From assembly GCF_009900765.1 (NCBI RefSeq), contig NZ_JAAABL010000034.1:1-43750 (forward strand): 43,750 nt of DNA. The letters run 5' to 3'. The notes under the pieces were generated by a model, which ran no database searches, was not told the origin of the DNA, and saw nothing but the letters and a program-made list of their open reading frames with translations. This document shows, piece after piece, positions 40,616 to 43,750 of this stretch. Source of the DNA: Rhodovarius lipocyclicus. GTDB lineage: Bacteria > Pseudomonadota > Alphaproteobacteria > Acetobacterales > Acetobacteraceae. Each line of letters starts with the position of its first letter. The stretch's first letter is position 1. Position numbers and translations under genes: made by a program.

Positions 40616-42657
40616 CAGTGCTTCTCCGGCACGGAGATGATGAGGTTGCCGAAATGGTCCACCCGGACAGTGAAACCTGCCGGCACGCAGGTGGTGCAAT
40701 CGGGCTGGGCGATGATGGCGGGGCCGAGGAAGCCGTGGCCCGCCCGCAGCGCCTCCCGCCGGTACAGCGCGGCCTCGGTGTGCGCGCCGTCGAGGTAGAC
40801 GGGCACCATGCGGTCCGGTTCGGCCGGGCCCTCGGCGGGCGGGCAGGGGCGCAGTTGCGGCTTGGGCGTGGCGCCGGAGACGACCAGGCGCAGCGTGATC
40901 AGCTGCACCGGCGCCTTTTCGTCCGCATGGCCGAACATGGCGCGGTGGCGGTCGTGGAAGGCCCGGATGATGGCCGGGATGTCGGCGATGGCGGCCAGTT
41001 CCAGCGGCACCGGGATCTCATGCGACTGGCCGCGATAGCGCATCTCGGCCGCCAGGCTCAGCACAGCCTCGCCGGCAAAGCCCTGTTCCTCATGCAGCCA
41101 GCGCAAGGCCTGGGCGCGCATGCCCTCCAGCGCCTCGGCGAGGCGCGGGGCGACGGAGGGGGCCAGGGTGGCATAGACGATGCGGATGAAATCATTGCGC
41201 AGATCGGCGATCAGCCCGCCCATGGCGCTCAGCACGCCCGGCGCCGGGGGCACGACGACGGAGGCCATGTTCAGCTCCCGCGCCAGGAAGCAGGCCAGCA
41301 TGGGCCCCGCGCCGCCGAAGGCCAGCAGCGAGAAATCCCGCACATCGATGCCGAAGCGGGACACCAGGGCGGAGGTGTCCGTGTACATGCCCGAGACCGC
41401 GAGTTCGATGATCTCCCCCGCCGCCTGTTCCACGGGAATGCTGAGCTGGCTGGCGATGCCGCCCACCGCCGCCCGCGCCCGCGCCAGGTCCAGCGTGACC
41501 GCGCCATAGCCCAGCCCCGCATGGCCGATCAGGCCCGAGACGGCCACGGCATCGGTGATGGTCGGCCGCTCACCCCCGCGCCCGTAGCAGGCGGGGCCGG
41601 GCAGGGAGCCCGCACTCTCGGGCCCCACCTTCAGCACGCCGAATTCATCCACGGAGGCAATCGACCCGCCCCCCTGGCCGATCGAGGTGACGGAGACGGA
41701 GGGGATATGGATCTGGAAATCGCCGATCACCTCGCCCGAGCCGTATTCCGGCTGGCCATCGACGATGACCGCCACATCGGCGCTGGTGCCGCCGATATCC
41801 AGGCTCATGATGCGGGGCAAGCCCGCGGCCTCGGCCACGAAGGCCGCGCCGATGACGCCGGAGGCGGTGCCCGACAGCAGCATCTGCACGCATTCGGCCC
41901 GCGCCTGGGCAGCCCCCATCACCCCGCCGTTGGATTTGGTGATGCGCAGGCCGCAGCCGACGCCCAATTCGCGCAGCCGGTCCTCGAAGGCATCCAGGTA
42001 GAGCGCCACGCGCGGCTGCACATGGCCGCTGATGGCGGCCGTCATCGTGCGCTCGTATTCGCGGATGATCGGCCAGATGGCGCCGGAGCGGAACACCGGC
42101 AGCCCGGGGGCCAGGCGGCGGATGAGGGCCTCGGCCGCTTCCTCATGCGCGGGGTTGCGCCAGGCGTGCAGGAAGGCGACCAGGACCCCTTCCGCGCCGG
42201 AAGCGATCGCGCCGCGCACCGCCTCGGCCACGCTGGCTTCGTCCAGCGGGGTCAGCACCGCGCCCTCGGCGTCCACGCGCTCCTCGATGCCGAACACGCG
42301 TTCGCGCGGGATCAGCGGGTCCGGCCGGCGGGAAAACAGGTTGTGGTAGGCCGCCATCTTCAGGCGCGCGAGTTCCAGCACATCCTCGAAATGGCGGGTG
42401 GTGAACAGCGCCAGCTTCAGCCCATTGCGCTGGATGACGGTGTTGATGCCCACCGTGGTGCCATGGGTGAAATAGCCCACATCGGCGGCCTGGATGCCGT
42501 GGCGGCTGGCCAGCTGGCGCATGCCCTCCACGATCTCCTGCCCTGGCGCGTCGGGCCGGGAGAACACCTTCAGGGTCGTCAGGCTGCCATCCGCATCGTC
42601 CAGCACCGCGAAATCGGTGAAGGAACCGCCCACATCCACGCCCACCCGCAACGCCAT
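40615..42657 (-). CDS. Hydantoinase/oxoprolinase subunit A family protein (pair 2)
   Basis: The protein has 680 residues from ATG at 42655-42657. It begins MALRVGVDVGGSFTDFAVL, then FTHGTTVGINTVIQRNG, HVQPRVALYLDAFE, SLDIGGTSADVAVI, GQGGGSIASVDEFG, and LAFGGAGPMLACFLA. Each segment has its counterpart in pair 1, so the proteins are paralogous and have diverged well. It is the first gene of the operon and is divergent from the TPR gene; the 205 bases upstream hold its promoter but no clear boxes. Confidence 0.93.
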   Translation of the reverse strand: MALRVGVDVGGSFTDFAVLDDADGSLTTLKVFSRPDAPGQEIVEGMRQLASRHGIQAADVGYFTHGTTVGINTVIQRNGLKLALFTTRHFEDVLELARLKMAAYHNLFSRRPDPLIPRERVFGIEERVDAEGAVLTPLDEASVAEAVRGAIASGAEGVLVAFLHAWRNPAHEEAAEALIRRLAPGLPVFRSGAIWPIIREYERTMTAAISGHVQPRVALYLDAFEDRLRELGVGCGLRITKSNGGVMGAAQARAECVQMLLSGTASGVIGAAFVAEAAGLPRIMSLDIGGTSADVAVIVDGQPEYGSGEVIGDFQIHIPSVSVTSIGQGGGSIASVDEFGVLKVGPESAGSLPGPACYGRGGERPTITDAVAVSGLIGHAGLGYGAVTLDLARARAAVGGIASQLSIPVEQAAGEIIELAVSGMYTDTSALVSRFGIDVRDFSLLAFGGAGPMLACFLARELNMASVVVPPAPGVLSAMGGLIADLRNDFIRIVYATLAPSVAPRLAEALEGMRAQALRWLHEEQGFAGEAVLSLAAEMRYRGQSHEIPVPLELAAIADIPAIIRAFHDRHRAMFGHADEKAPVQLITLRLVVSGATPKPQLRPCPPAEGPAEPDRMVPVYLDGAHTEAALYRREALRAGHGFLGPAIIAQPDCTTCVPAGFTVRVDHFGNLIISVPEKH

Positions 42658-42862
42658 GTCCGTCTCATTCCCGCAGTGCTGCCCCTGGCTTGCCACGCGG
42701 CGCGCGGGGGCGGCCAATGCCTTTTTCGCGGCGGAACCAAACCTGGGGTTATGTTCTGGCTTTCGCCGGATGCTTGCCTTCGCATCCGATAGGGTTGCGC
42801 TAGACTGCCGGGCGAACCGCCCGAAGGACCGCGCCCTGCCACCCGACCCATCCCCCGCCACC

Positions 42863-43750
42863 GTGCCGGCCGAGGCCGTGGCGCGCGCCCTGTATGAGGC
42901 GCTGCTGCTGCGCGGCCCGGATGCCGAGGGGCTGGCCTTTCACGCCGCGCGGTTGGCGGCGGGCTATCCGGTCACCACCGCGATGCAGGAATTCGTGGGC
43001 AGCGGCGAATTCTCGGCCCGCTTCGCCGAGATCGCCCGCGCCTACAACCTGCCCGTGGAAGGCCCCCGCCCGCCGGTGGCGCTGGAGGCCCTGTACGGCA
43101 TCGCTGAGCAGGCCTGGCACGCGGACGACACCCCCACCGCCGGCACGCTGTGCGAGGCGGTCCTGGCGCTCGATCCCCATCACCGCCCCGCCCGTCTGCT
43201 GCTGGCCGAGGTGCGGCAGGCGCAATGGCGCCCCGACCTGGCGCTGGAATGCTACGCCGCCCTTCTGGCCGAGGCGCCGGAGGACACGGACGCGCTGTTC
43301 CGCGCCGCCATGCTGCTGGGCCGCCAGGGCTGCCATGCCGCGCGGATCGGCCATCTGCGGCAACTGGTGCGGCTGCACCCGAAGCAGCCGCAGAACTGGT
43401 TCGAGCTGGGCCATGCCCATCTGCTGTTGGGGCATCTCGACCTCGCTCTCGCCTGTTTCCGGCGGCTGGGGGCGGTGAGCGACCCGTATTGGCTCGCCAT
43501 CCGCGGCCAGGCGCAGCGTCAGCGCGCCGAGACCCGGCGGGAGGCGCTGGCCCTGCTGCGCGGCCGTGCATCCCAGGATGGCCCCCGGCTGGCGCTGGCC
43601 CTGGTGCGGCTGGGGCGGCTGCGCGCCGCGCGGGCGCTGCTGGCCCATCTGCGCCCCGTGTCCGGGCCGCTGCTGGCGGAGGCCGACCACGCCCTGCTCC
43701 GCCGCCAGGGGCGGGGCGACGCGGCCCTGGCCGCCCTGCGGAACGCGCTG
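42863..43750 (+). CDS. DUF4214/TPR-like protein, 5' part (runs off the window)
   Basis: The frame is open to the end of the window. The first ~60 residues (ALYEALLLRGPDAEGLAFHAARLAAGYPV, QEFVGSGEFSARF) resemble the DUF4214 repeat found in surface and polysaccharide-linked proteins. It is followed by helical repeats of TPR type: ALCEAVL-like LCEAVLALDPHHRPARLLLAEV, YAALLAEAPEDTDALFRAAMLLGRQG and NWFELGHAHLLLGHLDLALACF. GTG at 42863 is taken as start. A CTG at 42836 in the same frame has AAGGA seven bases before it and could be the true start. Function is unknown; a role in glycosylation or surface assembly is only suggested by the domain type. Confidence 0.75.
   Translation, partial: MPAEAVARALYEALLLRGPDAEGLAFHAARLAAGYPVTTAMQEFVGSGEFSARFAEIARAYNLPVEGPRPPVALEALYGIAEQAWHADDTPTAGTLCEAVLALDPHHRPARLLLAEVRQAQWRPDLALECYAALLAEAPEDTDALFRAAMLLGRQGCHAARIGHLRQLVRLHPKQPQNWFELGHAHLLLGHLDLALACFRRLGAVSDPYWLAIRGQAQRQRAETRREALALLRGRASQDGPRLALALVRLGRLRAARALLAHLRPVSGPLLAEADHALLRRQGRGDAALAALRNAL

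Noticed and set aside
40618-42792. Antisense frame of over 700 codons opposite hyuA2
   Set aside because: Composition rich in Ala/Gly/His/Gln and no recognisable domain; it mirrors the codon pattern of the real gene on the minus strand.

Overview
The window is about 70% GC and gene-dense. It looks like the chromosome of an alphaproteobacterium, most likely an Acetobacteraceae member of the Roseomonas type. The evidence is the order tuf - tRNA-Trp - secE - nusG, a CIO-type cytochrome bd oxidase, decaprenyl/octaprenyl diphosphate synthase, and many orphan extracytoplasmic (Bug/TTT type) binding proteins next to catabolic genes. This placement is inferred from gene content only.

Layout. 1-1119: end of tuf, tRNA-Trp, secE, nusG and a strong terminator. 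1132-5121 (-): a five-gene operon of SDR, acyl-CoA dehydrogenase, APH-like kinase, DUF6285 protein and enoyl-CoA hydratase. It resembles the levulinate/4-hydroxyacyl-CoA (Lva, ACAD10/11) pathway. 5467-12532: an uptake and oxidation cluster with a Bug receptor, an NMT1-like protein, a GntR/FCD regulator with a palindromic operator, an NtaA/DszA-type FMN monooxygenase, a peptide-type ABC binding protein, a dienelactone hydrolase and a flavin reductase. 12781-16412 (-): GbsR/MarR regulator - cydA - cydB - thiE, with a palindromic operator. 16412-21549: glycosyltransferase, peroxiredoxin, YqgE, polyprenyl diphosphate synthase, rhodanese and an EamA transporter. 21757-24436: a complete NMT1-type ABC importer (binding protein, ATPase, permease). 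24454-28722: Na/Pi cotransporter and polynucleotide phosphorylase, divergent. 28782-32559: two further Bug receptors flanking a nitronate-monooxygenase-like flavoprotein that carries a C-terminal cysteine cluster. 32843-42657 (-): two tandem hydantoinase/oxoprolinase hyuA-hyuB pairs separated by a peptide-type binding protein and a 46-codon relic of an FAD-dependent (DAO-family) oxidase. 42863-end (+): start of a DUF4214/TPR-like protein.

The least explained structure is a family of composite intergenic repeats, four copies, at about 5220-5441, 12550-12771, 18844-19060 and 32575-32822. Each has G-rich, 3-nt-loop hairpins outside, further hairpin modules inside, and a core bounded by inverted ATCAGTTTGG / CCAAACTGAT-like arms. 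In three copies the core holds an AT-rich, alignable segment that is very unlike this genome; in the fourth it is replaced by a different long palindrome. Three of the four sit between convergent genes.

Functionally the window mixes housekeeping genes with acquisition and oxidation of organic acids, lactams or hydantoins. Substrates cannot be named from sequence alone.
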